From Rebecca billardiae RCC1528 (taxonomy: Eukaryota; Haptophyta), in NCBI GenBank assembly GCA_965240325.2, contig OZ251240.1, forward strand, positions 1,364,001 through 1,428,000: a stretch of DNA of 64,000 bases, given 5' to 3'. Both the position numbers and the translations under genes were made by a program. This document shows, piece by piece, positions 44,179 through 55,600 of this stretch (the stretch's first letter is position 1; the number at the start of each line of letters is the position of its first letter). The notes beneath the pieces are model-generated. The model was not told the DNA's origin. It ran no database searches and saw only the letters and a list, made by a program, of their open reading frames with translations.

Positions 44179-47100
44179 GCCGAGCCGTGCACCCACGCGC
44201 CCACGACGCGGCGGCAGGCCTCGCGCGCGCGGGGCCGCAGGCGGGCCGACGGGGGGCGCGCGCCGAGACGCTCGCACGCGAGGCCCCGCCGCGCGCGGGC
44301 GCGCGGTGTGACGATGCACGGGCGCGGGCGTGGCCCCCCGGCCCTTCCGTCGACCGCCCGCCGCGCTCGGCCGTCAGATCCGCGCCGCCGGCGCGCGCGG
44401 ACACGCCGCCGTGCGTGCCGTCGGCGCTGCTTCCGGCCGCCTGGTCCGCGTGGGCGCACTCGCGCGGCGAGGGCATGGCCGCCGACGACGACGACGCCGA
44501 GCGCCACGCAGAGGAGGGGCGCGCAGCTCGGCCAACGGCGTGCCGCAGGTTAGCTCCGTTCTCGGACGCCGCCCCTCCGAGCTCGGGCGGTCTTGATTGA
44601 CTTCGATCCGCGGCGCGACAATATGCTGCCGATCCGTCCGGCCCGTCAATGATTATCCGGGACATACATCACGGGGAGTCGAGGACTACTCGTATAGTAG
44701 TACGTATTGTACGTACTACCGCCCTTGGTACTACGTACGTCTACGACTCTCACAGTGGCACCGGAAGGGACGATGTTGCGGATAAGCCTTTTCGTCGCCC
44801 CGGCGCTCCCCCAGTGGGAAAAATGATTTTCCGTGGTTTTCACGATGGCCGCCGTCCAACCTGGCCTCGGCCGGCGGACGCCTCTCGAACGGACTTCGCT
44901 GGCTCGCGCGAAGTCGCCGTCGACGGTGTGGTGCGAGTCGCGCGACGGCCCGCGCGCGATGAGGAGTGCGCCGCGCGCCGTGCGCGCTTACCACAAGCCC
45001 TGCCCCTCCACCCCGCCCAAATCGCCCGCGCAGAGTGCCACCTCTCTCGACTCGCTCAGGTCACATGCCCGCCTCGGGCACGGACGGGCGTGCTCAAACA
45101 CGGTGCACGACTTTGGGCAGGCGGGGCTCGTGAACCTAATAAGTCATTGTCTGGCGAGACGCTGCACGATGGGCGGGGTGCCCCTGGTCTATACGGATAT
45201 GCCATGGACGTACAGGGTTTCGGACCTCCTCATCATGTGAGCTGGCCACGATGCCCGGCGGCACGTCCTCGGTCGTGCCCGCTGGCAGCTGCTCCCGCGA
45301 CCCGCGCGCACAGCTGCGTGTGATTCATCGCGCGGACACCTGCGCGATCGCGTGTCTGGCGCATGCCTACACCAGTGGGTCTCTCTGCAGGGCCGTTGCG
45401 TTCCGGTACGGTCACCCGCTGGCGCAGCAGGGCCGCTTTTCAGGTGTCGATGGCTCCGATCGGCACGGCGCGAGCGACTCTCCACGACTTTGGGCAGCCC
45501 TTGCCGACGAAGCCAATACGAGTGTACCTGACCGCGCGCGCGCTGATGATAGCGGGTGTGATGCTGCACGGCGTCGCAGCGGGCTGCCACGCCTGGAGCA
45601 TCCTGCGGCACGTTCCAACCGGATGCGCGCGCTGCGGCATGCGCTCACGTGTGCGCGAGCACGCCCACCACACCTGCCTGCGCGACGCGCGCGCAGGCGA
45701 TACCGATGCTTCCAGTGGGCAAGGGGGCGATCGTGTGGACGCGGCAAGATGTCTGTGCCTACGAGCCTCTCGTGGCGCCCACGACACATCCGTTTGGCAG
45801 ACCGTCGAGCAGCAGTGTGATCGCAGCAGGTGCTTTGCGTTTGCTCGGTGACGACGCAGTACGACCGCCAATCTGAGCTCAAGCACTGCTGTGGTCGACG
45901 AGCTGCGCGGCGAAGCGTGCGCGCGAGCCACGCGTGTGCTTGCATTGGCCTGTAACTCAACGACTTCGAGCAGGTGGCTTGGAACGCGCTTTCTGTATCC
46001 GCTGCGGCCACGCGCAGGTCGGCGCATCGCTTCGGGGCGCGAGGAGCTGTGATCTCGACAAACAAGCGAGCTGCCTGCCCACTGCACGCCCGCGCTCGCG
46101 CCAACGGCTGCTGCCGCTCACCAGCCCGGCCAGTTGGCAGTTCGGGCGGTAAGACCAGCCACTTGCCGCGCGTGGCCCATCATTGGCCGCCGCCCGTCTC
46201 ATCAGCACCGCGCGGCCGCCTCCGGTGCCGCGCCCCGGGGCCGGCCCGGATACGTCAGCACCGCGGACTGCAGCACCGCCGGCTCGTCCGATGACATCGC
46301 CGGGCGATGACTCACCGCTCGACGCCGACTGACAGTCACTCTACTGCTGGCGCCAGTCATCTCCGATCAGCAGTCGTCGTCCGTCCGCTATATCTCATCA
46401 TCAGTACCCGGCCGCCGCGCGGCCGATTCACTACTCATATCGTCTGCGCGGCGTCACTACTGCTGCGCTGCTCGGATGATTCCGATCTCGCCGCATCTCG
46501 CGGACCGTCCGAGATGACATCTGACGCGCGCCGCGCGCGCGCGGGGGGTGCGCGGCCCGATATGCGCGGATCGCCGGCGGCCGGCGGCGGGGCCGGCGGC
46601 GGGGCCGCCGCTCGGCCGCGCCGCGCTCCCGCGCCGTATATCGTCAGAGTCGTACGACGCGACATATGAGCCCCCAGCACGGCGCGCCGGCCTCGACGAC
46701 CGTATGTGATGGGCTGCTCATTGTCTGTTCCACGTCCAGCTGCGCGACTCGTATGATGCGCGCCGGTCGCGGCCCACCCGAACGGCCGCGATGACGCTCC
46801 GGGCCGTCCAAGCCGTCAGACTCCGAGAGTATAGTCGGTGGCACGGCATCCGCCTGCCGGCGCGCGCGGTATACCCAAATCAGTCTGCCCGGTGCGACTG
46901 CTGCTCCCTCTGCGGCAGTCGCCTGGATCGATCATCGGGGCCACCGCGCGCCGCCGCCCACGCTGCGCGGCGTGCAGCTGCACTCGCCGCCGCGCGCCGG
47001 GCTCAGCGCCACGCGTCAGCGTTCGCCGCCGATGCCCACGCTGCGTGACGCGCACCTCGCACGGCTGTGGCGGCGCGGGCCGAGCCGCGCACGCGCACGC

Positions 47101-48858
47101 TCGCAGCCACCGCCCACGCTCTGCGGCGTGCAGCACTCGGCGCCGCCGCGCGCCGGGCTCGGCGCCGCGCGTCAGCATTCGCCGCCCAAAGGCCTTGCAC
47201 ACGCGCCCAACCGATGCCGATGGTTGAAGCCGTCCCTAAAGCACCCTCGCCAGCGTCCCATCCCGGCCACGAGCTAGCGTGCCACCGAGCAGCGTCGCAG
47301 CCGCGCGGCGCGCGGCTCAGCTGCCCGCCCGGCCCGGGCGCTGCTGCGAGCTCGCACGCCCATCGCCGCGGGCTCGAGCGGAGCCCTCCGGCAGCGAGGC
47401 CTTGCATACACGCCCAGACGATGCCGATGCTTGCAATCACTCCTCCGACGCACTCGCCGGCGGCCGATCGCGGCCGTCAGCCAGCGTGCCACCGGCACGC
47501 TTGATGAGTGGGTCACGGCCGTCGACAAGCACCGGTGCCCACTGCTCAGCATGCCGACATCCGTAGACCCAGATGCACTCCAGAAGAGCGACGCTCGGGG
47601 CGTCACGATAAGCATAGATACCACTGGGACTGATCCCCACCCATCTAGCTCCATCCTGCGCTTGCTAAGCCCTCGGAAGTGGTTGCACGCGCCTCGCGTG
47701 CAACATGTCGACCGCGAGTCGCAATCGCGCCTTGCGCACGGCGCCCAAGGACGGCTAAGACGGCGACGAGGTGGGTCTGGGCGGGCTTCCTCCGCCTGCC
47801 GGGACCCGTGCGCCTTGCCCCCGCGCACGAGCGCCGGCCGGCGACCGCTCACGTGGCCGTCAGAATTTTTCCGCGGCGGTCGCCGTGCGTGCACGGGTTA
47901 TCCGCAATCGCCATCGTTCCGGTGCCACTGTGCTATACGACTATACGGTTAGTCGCGTATATCATCAGGGTTGATACAGCAGGCAATCGCGGGCACTACT
48001 AGGAGCTGTCACGTTAAGAAATTTAGCTGGGGGGCTTATATTGCTATCTGCGCTGCATGCGGATCTGGACTAGAAACTGAGCCAGACTAACTATACTACT
48101 ACTAGCGATTGGCTACTGGTTCGCTGCTATACGCATAGTCACACTACTAATATATATATAAGATCGAAACCGCGGGACTACGTCGTCCCGGCTGACGAGT
48201 GGTCCGCCGAGGGCGAGGCGCAGTCGGCCCGTCGGGGACGCGGTGCGCGGCCCGACTACGAGTACAGGCCAAGTCCCGACTTCTCCTAATGACCACGTGT
48301 TGACTCCTACCAAGCCCGAGTGCACCGCAGCATCCGTGCAACATCATGCCATCAGCAGATTTGCTCCAAAAAGGCCCAACTACATTTTCTTCGGCCTCAT
48401 CGCCGGCCGGGCCTAAAGACTCAGCGGCCAGCGGGGGGCTCTGCCCCCCCTGCGCCCCCCGCGCCTGCGCGGCGGGCGGACCTAGCTAAGAAACTGAGAC
48501 TCCGTAGGCGCTCGGGCTACCGAACGGCTAAGAAACCGAGACTGCTAGCCGTGAGATCTCTGACATACTTCTTATTGCCCGCGATTGCCTGTATATCATC
48601 ACAGCATGCAATCAGCACAAATAAGTTATTGCTATAATATTTTACGAGTTTACGACCAGTGTCTTGTGACATGACAGTCATCATAGCTAGGCACAGTAGT
48701 GTCATACAGCACTAGTACGACGACTATCTGTTCATTCATCAGCGCCTCAGGCATATTACACGGCCAATAAGCGCATCACATTGTCGTTGCTCGCTGCAGT
48801 GGCATCTTCAAGCAGAGGCCCGGACTTGGCAGCGCGCGTCTACCGGCGGCGCTACCTA
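44179..48858. other. 4.7-kb intergenic region without a supported gene
   Basis: Short overlapping frames occur on both strands, but none has a motif, signal peptide or matching splice sites. Degenerate direct repeats lie at about 46956-47495, and GACTTTGGGCAG recurs at about 45109 and 45487. I see no tRNA or other RNA gene. It may hold eroded mobile or duplicated sequence. Confidence 0.45.
46956..47495 (+). repeat. Degenerate direct repeats
   Basis: The block starting GCCCACGCT at 46956 (GGCGTGCAG, then CGCCGCGCGCCGGGCTC, then CGCGTCAGC) recurs at 47112, an offset of about 156 bp. The following block CGATGCCGATG...CAGCGTGCCACCG at about 47212 recurs at about 47416. Copies differ by substitutions and small indels. 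Confidence 0.65.
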
Positions 48859-48948
48859 CCATCGGCGACGGCTTCATGGGCGGTGACTGTTGGCGGGCGT
48901 CAATCTCGCCTGCCTGAGCTGTATGCGTCTCTTATTCTTAGTAAACTG
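48859..48948 (+). repeat. 90-bp dispersed repeat, copy 2
   Basis: Gapless match to 2191-2280 with four mismatches. It ends 32 bp before the ATG of the exonuclease-fusion gene, so it would lie in that gene's 5' leader or core promoter. Confidence 0.85.
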
Positions 48949-48980
48949 TACGCGACTCAAGATCGTAGTACTGATCCAGC

Positions 48981-50146
48981 ATGGTGGCGCTCCGGCTGAC
49001 GGAGTGCGGCGCGCGCTCGTCGCGCTCGGCGGTGGCGCTCGTCGCGCTCGGCGTGCTCGCCGCGCTCGGCGTGCCCGCGTGCGCGCGCTGCCGCCGGCTC
49101 TCGCTGCGCGCCGCCGCGCCCGCGCGCGCGCGGCCGCGCATGCGCGAGGGCGCGGCGGCGGCCGACGGTTCGGCGCGCGTGCGCGCGCTGCTGCGCGCGC
49201 GCGGCTCGACGGCGCGCCTCGTGCCCGCGGGCGAGCCGGCGGGCGCGCAGCCGATCAAGACGCTCCTCTTCGCCGCGCCGGGCGCGCCCGCCGCCGCGCC
49301 GCCCCTCGCCTTCGCCATCGTGCTCGACGGGAGCCGCGTGGACGAGGGCGCGCTCGCGGCCGCGCTCGGCGTCGCGCGCGTGGCGCTCGCCGAGCGCGGC
49401 GCGGCGGAGCGCGCGAGCGGCTGCGCGATGGGCTCGCTCCCGCCGTGCGCCACGCTCCTCGCGCCGCGCGCGCCCACCGTCGTCGACGCGCGCGTCGCGG
49501 CGTGCGAGCGTCCGCTGATCGGCGGGTGCGGCGCGCCCGAGCACCGGCTTTGGCTGCCGGCGCCGTCGGAGTTGCTCCGCCTTGCGGGCGGCGAGGGCGC
49601 GCGCGTGCTGGTCGCGCCGATCGCGCTGCGCGGCGCCGAGGCGCCCCCGCCCCCGCCGCCCCCGCCGCCACCCGCCACCGCCGCCGCCGCGCCGCTGCCC
49701 GCCCTCGACCTGAGCGCGGGCGCGCGCGTGCAGCTGGCAGGGACGGTGGTCTCGCGCCGCCCGCTCGCGCGCACGCTGTGCTTCGTCACGCTGGTGCCGG
49801 GCGCGGAGGTGCTGCCGGCCGGCGCGGCGCCGGGCGGCGCGCTCGGCGCAGCCGCCGCCGCGCAGCAGCACCACCAGCCCGACGTGCGCGCCGCGCGCCG
49901 GCTGTGGCGCCCCGTGTGCGCTGAGCTGTGCCGCGGCCGCCGCCCGCCGCCTCCGCCGGTCGAGGTCCAGCTCGTGCTGGGGCGCCGGCTGCAGGCGGCG
50001 CTGGGGGCGCAGCGGGCGGAGGGGGACGACGGCGCGGAGGCGCTCGCCGAGCTGATCCGCCGCGTGCGCGTCGGCTCGCGCGTGCTCGCCACCGGCATCC
50101 CCGCCGTGCGCGAGCCCGAGCCCGCAGAGCCGCCCGGCGCCGCGGC

Positions 50147-50190
<44 letters not shown>

Positions 50191-50378
50191 GGCTTTGGGG
50201 CGCGCTGCGCGCGGCGCTGCGCAGGCTGCGCCGGCCGCGCTCGCTGCGCGCGCGGCTCGAGCGCGTGCGGCAGGTGGACGTGCGCTGTGTCGCGCTCGAG
50301 CTGCTGCCGCCGCTGCCGCCACCGCGTGCGCACCCAGCCGCGGCCGCGCCCGCCGCGCCCGCCGCCGCCGCGCCGAGC

Positions 50379-50415
<37 letters not shown>

Positions 50416-52445
50416 TCCGCGCGCCGAGCGCAGACGGCGAGCGCGTGCTGCGGCTGCCGCCCGCGGCCGCGCCCGTGCTGGTGGACGACGCGCGCTCGGC
50501 GCGCCTGCTCGCGGCACAGCTCCACGCGCTGCTCGAGCGCTCGGGCGCGCTCCCCACCCAGACTGGTGCCGCCGCCGCTGCCGCGCCCGCGGGAGATTGC
50601 ATCTCCGTGGAGGGAGCGGGAGATGCCATCTCCGTGGAGGGAGATGCCATCTCCGTGGAGGGGGGTGGCATCTCCCTCGCCACCGCGCCGCCCGCGCTGC
50701 TCGCCGGGATCGACGTCGAGTGGGAGCCCGAGCGCGCGGCGGCGCCGGGGCAGCCGCGGCCGCGCCACCCAGCATCGACGCTGCAGCTGGCGCTGTGCAC
50801 GCCCGCGCACGCGGAGGCGGCGGTGCGCGCGGCCGACGAGAGCGGCCGCTCCGACGCACCGCCGGACCGGCCGGCGCTGTGCGACTGGCCGGCGGGCTCG
50901 CGCGTGGCGGTCATCGACCTGCTGGCGCTGTGGCCGCAGCCGCAGCCGCAGCCGCAGCCGCAGCAGCAGCGGCCGCGCGACGAGGGTTCAGAGCGCGGCG
51001 CGGCCGCCGCCGCCGCCGCCGACGCCGATCACGGCGCCGCCGACGGCGGCGCTGCGGCGGCCGAGCTCGCAGCCGCGGCGTCCGCGCTGGACGAGGCGCT
51101 GCGCGCCGTGCTGACCTCCGCGCGCGTGCTCAAGCTCGGCATCGGCGGCGCCTCCGACCTCGCGCGGCTGCGCCGCTCCTACCCGCGCGCGGCCGCGTTT
51201 GGCGCGTGCGCGCCTCTGCTGGACGTGGCGGAGCTCGCGGCCGCCGCGTGGCCGGGCTCGGGCGCGGCGCGCGCGCGCGGGCTGAGCGCGCTGTGCGCGC
51301 GCGCGCTCGGCGCGCCGCTGGACAAGTCGCTGCAGTGCGCGCACTGGGGCGCGCGCCCGCTCACGCCGCCGATGCTCGAGTACGCCGCGCTCGACGCGCT
51401 GGCCCTGTGCGCGCTGTACGGCGCGCTGCGTCCGCGCCTGCGCGCGCGGCTGGGCGGCGGCGCGGGCGGGGCGGACGCGGCCGCGGCCGCGCTCGAGCGC
51501 GCGTGGCCCGCGCCCGACGCGCCGTCGCTGCCGCCCGCCGTCGCGCGGCGGCGCGCCGACGCCGCGCGGTGGCGCACGGCCCGCGCCGAGCGCGCCCACG
51601 CCGACGGCGCGCCGGCGGCCTCCGCGCCGCCCCTCGCCATCTCCGCGCGCGAGCTGCGCGTGACGGCGTCGCTGCGGCCGCTGCTGCGCACGTGGCTAGG
51701 GCACGCGCCGCCGCGCGCGCGCGAGCAGCACCCGAAGGACGGCGCGCTGCTGCTCGCCGCCTTCCCGCGCGGCGTGTCGCGCGGCGAGGCCGAGGCCGCC
51801 GCCGCCGCCGCGCGCAAGGCGTGGGCGCCGCCGCCCGAGCTCGCGCTCGGCGGCTACGACCGTCGCGGCGGCGTCGTGCGCGTGGCGGACGGCGCGGCCA
51901 TCTTCGTCACGTTTGGCGGAGGCGGCGGCCGGGGCGGCGGCGGCGGCGCGCGGCGCAGGTACCCCAACGAGCTGCGCTGGGTGCGCGCCACCCCCGCCAC
52001 GGAGAGCGACGGCGGCGGCGGCGACGGTGGCGGGGCCGCGCGCGTGCTCGAGCTCAGCTGGTGGCTCCCCGCCGGCGTCGGGCCGGACGACCCTCTGCGC
52101 GCCGCGCTGCTCGGCAGCGGCGCGGCGGGCGCGGCGGAGGGTGCGCGGCGCGAGGCCGGCCCGCCGCCGACCGTGCTGCTCTTCGCGCGCGCCAGCCAGC
52201 GCGGCGGCTTCGTCCTCTGCGGGCGCGTGGCGTTCGAGCGGCCCGCCGGGCTGCCAGGCGCGTGGGACGCGAGCGCGCTCGCCGCCGCCGCGCCGGGCGG
52301 CGTCATCTGGCGGCTGCTCGACAGCGAGGCCCTCGCGCGGTGCGAGGCGGCCGAGGCGCGCAACCTGCTGCGCGTCGCGCTCGGCGAGGCGGCGGCGGAG
52401 CACAATCCGCCAGGCCAGAGCGCCGCACCGCGTGACTCGGCGTGA
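48981..52445 (+). CDS. YbaK-type tRNA-editing / OB-fold-like / DEDDy 3'-5' exonuclease fusion
   Basis: 1154 aa, one exon. Residues 15-35 are hydrophobic (VALVALGVLAALGVPA), either a targeting or membrane segment or a sign that translation starts later. Residues 65-215 look like a YbaK/ProX aminoacyl-tRNA deacylase fold: PIKTLLFAAPG, FAIVLDGSRVDEGALAAALG, CAMGSLPPCA, GGCGAPEHRLWLPAPSELLRL. Residues 248-375 resemble an OB fold (VQLAGTVVSRRPLARTLCFV ... VRVGSRVLATGIPAV). Residues 570-820 are a DEDDy exonuclease: D577/E579 in GIDVEWE, D725 in GGASDLARL, Y800 and D804 in EYAALDA, most like the Mut-7/EXD3/WRN group. The last 300 residues are unassigned. The parts suggest RNA quality control, perhaps of tRNA, in an unknown compartment. 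Poly-Gly, poly-Pro and a small in-frame repeat separate domains. Confidence 0.8.
50592..50675 (+). repeat. In-frame palindromic micro-repeat in the exonuclease gene
   Basis: Three to four copies of GGAGATGCCATCTCC followed by GTGGAGG, encoding repeats of ISVEG just before the exonuclease domain. The 15-bp core is itself palindromic apart from its middle base. Confidence 0.85.
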
Positions 52446-52689
52446 GCCACGCTGCCCGGCGCGGCATGCCCAAGGTCTGATCGAAGCAGCCTGTCGGCTT
52501 GAGGCACGACGACGACAGCGCAGCATTATTGGCGTCGTCAGCTGACAGCTGATGAGGCCGCGGGCGGCAGCCAGCAGCATCATCCGTGACGTCATCACGT
52601 CGTGTACGTAGTATAGCTATAGTATCGCGTTGCGTTGTCGTCGTCGTCATCATCATGCGCTGCGCATATGACCCGTTGCCGCAAGCGTG

Positions 52690-55600
52690 CCATCGAGCCG
52701 TCAGTATCCGCACCGCCACGTCTCGCGCACTTCGAAGCCCACCGCGCCCATCCCACCAGCGCACGGGCGCACCAGCGCACGGGCGCACCGGCGCGCCGGG
52801 TGGGCGCACGCCACCAGCCTCAGCTCGGATATGGGCATCGAGGCGCGCCAAGCGCTCGTGTGGCGGAACTTGACGGTACTGGCGGCAGCCATATCGAGCG
52901 CGCTCGAGCCGTGCCCGTGCGAGCCGACGGTATCCGCACCGCCACGTCTCGCGCACTTCGAAGCCCACCGCGCCCATCCCACCAGCGCACGGGCGCACGG
53001 GCGCACGGGCGCACCGGCGCGCCGGGTGGGCGGCGCGCCACCAGCCTCAGCTCGGATATGGGCATCGAGGCGCGCCAAGCGCTCGTCTGGCGGCATTGTG
53101 ACGGTGCTGGCAGCAGCCGTACTCGAGCGCGCTCGAGCCGTGCCCGTGCGAGCCGACGGTATCCGCACCGCCACGTCTCGCGCACTTCGAAGCCGACCGC
53201 GCCCATCCCACCAGCGCACGGGCGCACGGGCGCACGGGCGCACCGGCGCGCCGGGTGGGCGGCGCGCCACCAGCCTCAGCTCGGATATGGGGATCGAGGC
53301 GCGCCAAGCGCTCGTCTGGCGGCATTGTGACGGTGCTGGCAGCAGCCGTACTCGAGCGCGCTCGAGCCGTGCCCGTGCGAGCCGTCGGTATCCGCACCGC
53401 CACGTCTCGCGCACTTCGAAGCCCACCGCGCCCATCCCACCAACGCACGGGCGCACGGGCGCACGGGCGCACCGGCGCGCCGGGTGGGCGGCGCGCCACC
53501 AGCCTCAGCTCGGATATGGGCATCGAGGCGCGCCAAGCGCTCGAGTGGAGGCATTGTGACGTTGCTGGCAGCAGCCGTACTCGAGCGCGCTCGAGCCGTG
53601 CCCGTGCGAGCCGACGGTATCCGCACCGCCACGTCTCGCGCACTTCGAAGCCGACCGCGCCCATCCCACCAGCGCACGGGCGCACGGGCGCACGGGCGCA
53701 CCGGCGCGCCGGGTGGGCGGCGCGCCACCAGCCTCAGCTCGGATATGGGGATCGAGGCGCGCCAAGCGCTCGTCTGGCGGCATTGTGACGGTGCTGGCAG
53801 CAGCCGTACTCGAGCGCGCTCGAGCCGTGCCCGTGCGAGCCGTCGGTATCCGCACCGCCACGTCTCGCGCACTTCGAAGCCCACCGCGCCCATCCCACCA
53901 ACGCACGGGCGCACGGGCGCACGGGCGCACCGGCGCGCCGGGTGGGCGGCGCGCCACCAGCCTCAGCTCGGATATGGGCATCGAGGCGCGCCAAGCGCTC
54001 GAGTGGCGGCATTGTGACGGTGCTGGCAGCAGCCGTACTCGAGCGCGCTCGAGCCGTGCCCGTGCGAGCCGACGGTATCCGCACCGCCACGTCTCGCGCA
54101 CTTCGAAGCCCACCGCGCCCATCCCACCAGCGCACGGGCGCACGGGCGCACGGGCGCACCGGCGCGCCGGGTGGGCGGCGCGCCACCAGCCTCAGCTCGG
54201 ATATGGGCATCGAGGCGCGCCAAGCGCTCGTCTGGCGGCATTGTGACGGTGCTGGCAGCAGCCGTACTCGAGCGCGCTCGAGCCGTGCCCGTGCGAGCCG
54301 TCGGTATCCGCACCGCCACGTCTCGCGCACTTCGAAGCCCACCGCGCCCATCCCACCAGCGCACGGGCGCACGGGCGCACGGGCGCACCGGCGCGCCGGG
54401 TGGGCGGCGCGCCACCAGCCTCAGCTCGGATATGGGGATCGAGGCGCGCCAAGCGCTCGTGTGGCGGAGCTTGACGGTGCTGGCAGCAGCCGTACTCGAG
54501 CGCGCTCGAGCCGTGCCGTGCGAGCCGTCGGTATCCGCACCGCCACGTCTCGCGCACTTCGAAGCCCACCGCGCCCATCCCACCAACGCACGGGCGCACG
54601 GGCGCACGGGCGCACCGGCGCGCCGGGTGGGCGGCGCGCCACCAGCCTCAGCTCGGATATGGGGATCGAGGCGCGCCAAGCGCTCGTGTGGCGGAACTTG
54701 AAACTTGACGATGCTGGCAGCAGCCGTACTCGAGCGCGCTCGGGCCGTGTCCGTGCGAGCCGACGGTATCCGCACCGCCACGTCTCGCGCACTTCGAAGC
54801 CCACCGCGCCCATCCCACCAGCGCACGGGCGCACGGGCGCACCGGCGCACCGGCGCGCCGGGTGGGCGGCGCGCCACCAGCCTCAGCTCGGATATGGGCA
54901 TCGAGGCGCGCCAAGCGCTCGTGTGGCGGAACTTGACGGTGCTGGCGGCAGCCGTACTCGAGCGCGCTCGGGCCGTGTCCGTGCGAGCCGACGGTATCCG
55001 CACCGCCACGTCTCGCGCACTTCGAAGCCCACCGCGCCCATCCCACCAGCGCACGGGCGCACGGGCGCACCGGCGCACCGGCGCGCCGGGTGGGCGGCGC
55101 GCCACTAGCCTCAGCTCGGATATGGGCATCGAGGCGCGCCAAGCGCTCGAGTGGCGGCATTGTGACGGTGCTGGCGGCAGCCGTGTCGAGCGCGCTCGAG
55201 CCGTGCCCGTGCGAGCCGACGGTATCCGCACCGCCACGTCTCGCGCACTTCGAAGCCCACCGCGCCCATCCCACCAGCGCACGGGCGCACGGGCGCACGG
55301 GCGCACCGGCGCGCCGGGTGGGCGGCGCGCCACCAGCCTTAGCTCGGATATGGGCATCGAGGCGCGCCAAGCGCTCGAGTGGCGGCATTGTGACGGTGCT
55401 GGCAGCAGCCGTACTCGAGCGCGCTCGAGCCGTGCCCGTGCGAGCCGACGGTATCCGCACCGCCACGTCTCGCGCACTTCGAAGCCCACCGCGCCCATCC
55501 CACCAGCGCACGGGCGCACGGGCGCACGGGCGCACCGGCGCGCCGGGTGGGCGGCGCGCCACCAGCCTCAGCTCGGATATGGGGATCGAGGCGCGCCAAG

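Noticed and set aside
44649-45323. 224-codon plus-strand frame
   Set aside because: It crosses low-GC sequence with no conserved motif, and the overlapping frames are similar in length.
48938-50914. Minus-strand frames of about 620-660 codons opposite the exonuclease fusion
   Set aside because: Low-complexity mirror of Ala/Gly/Pro codons. The plus frame holds the catalytic motifs.
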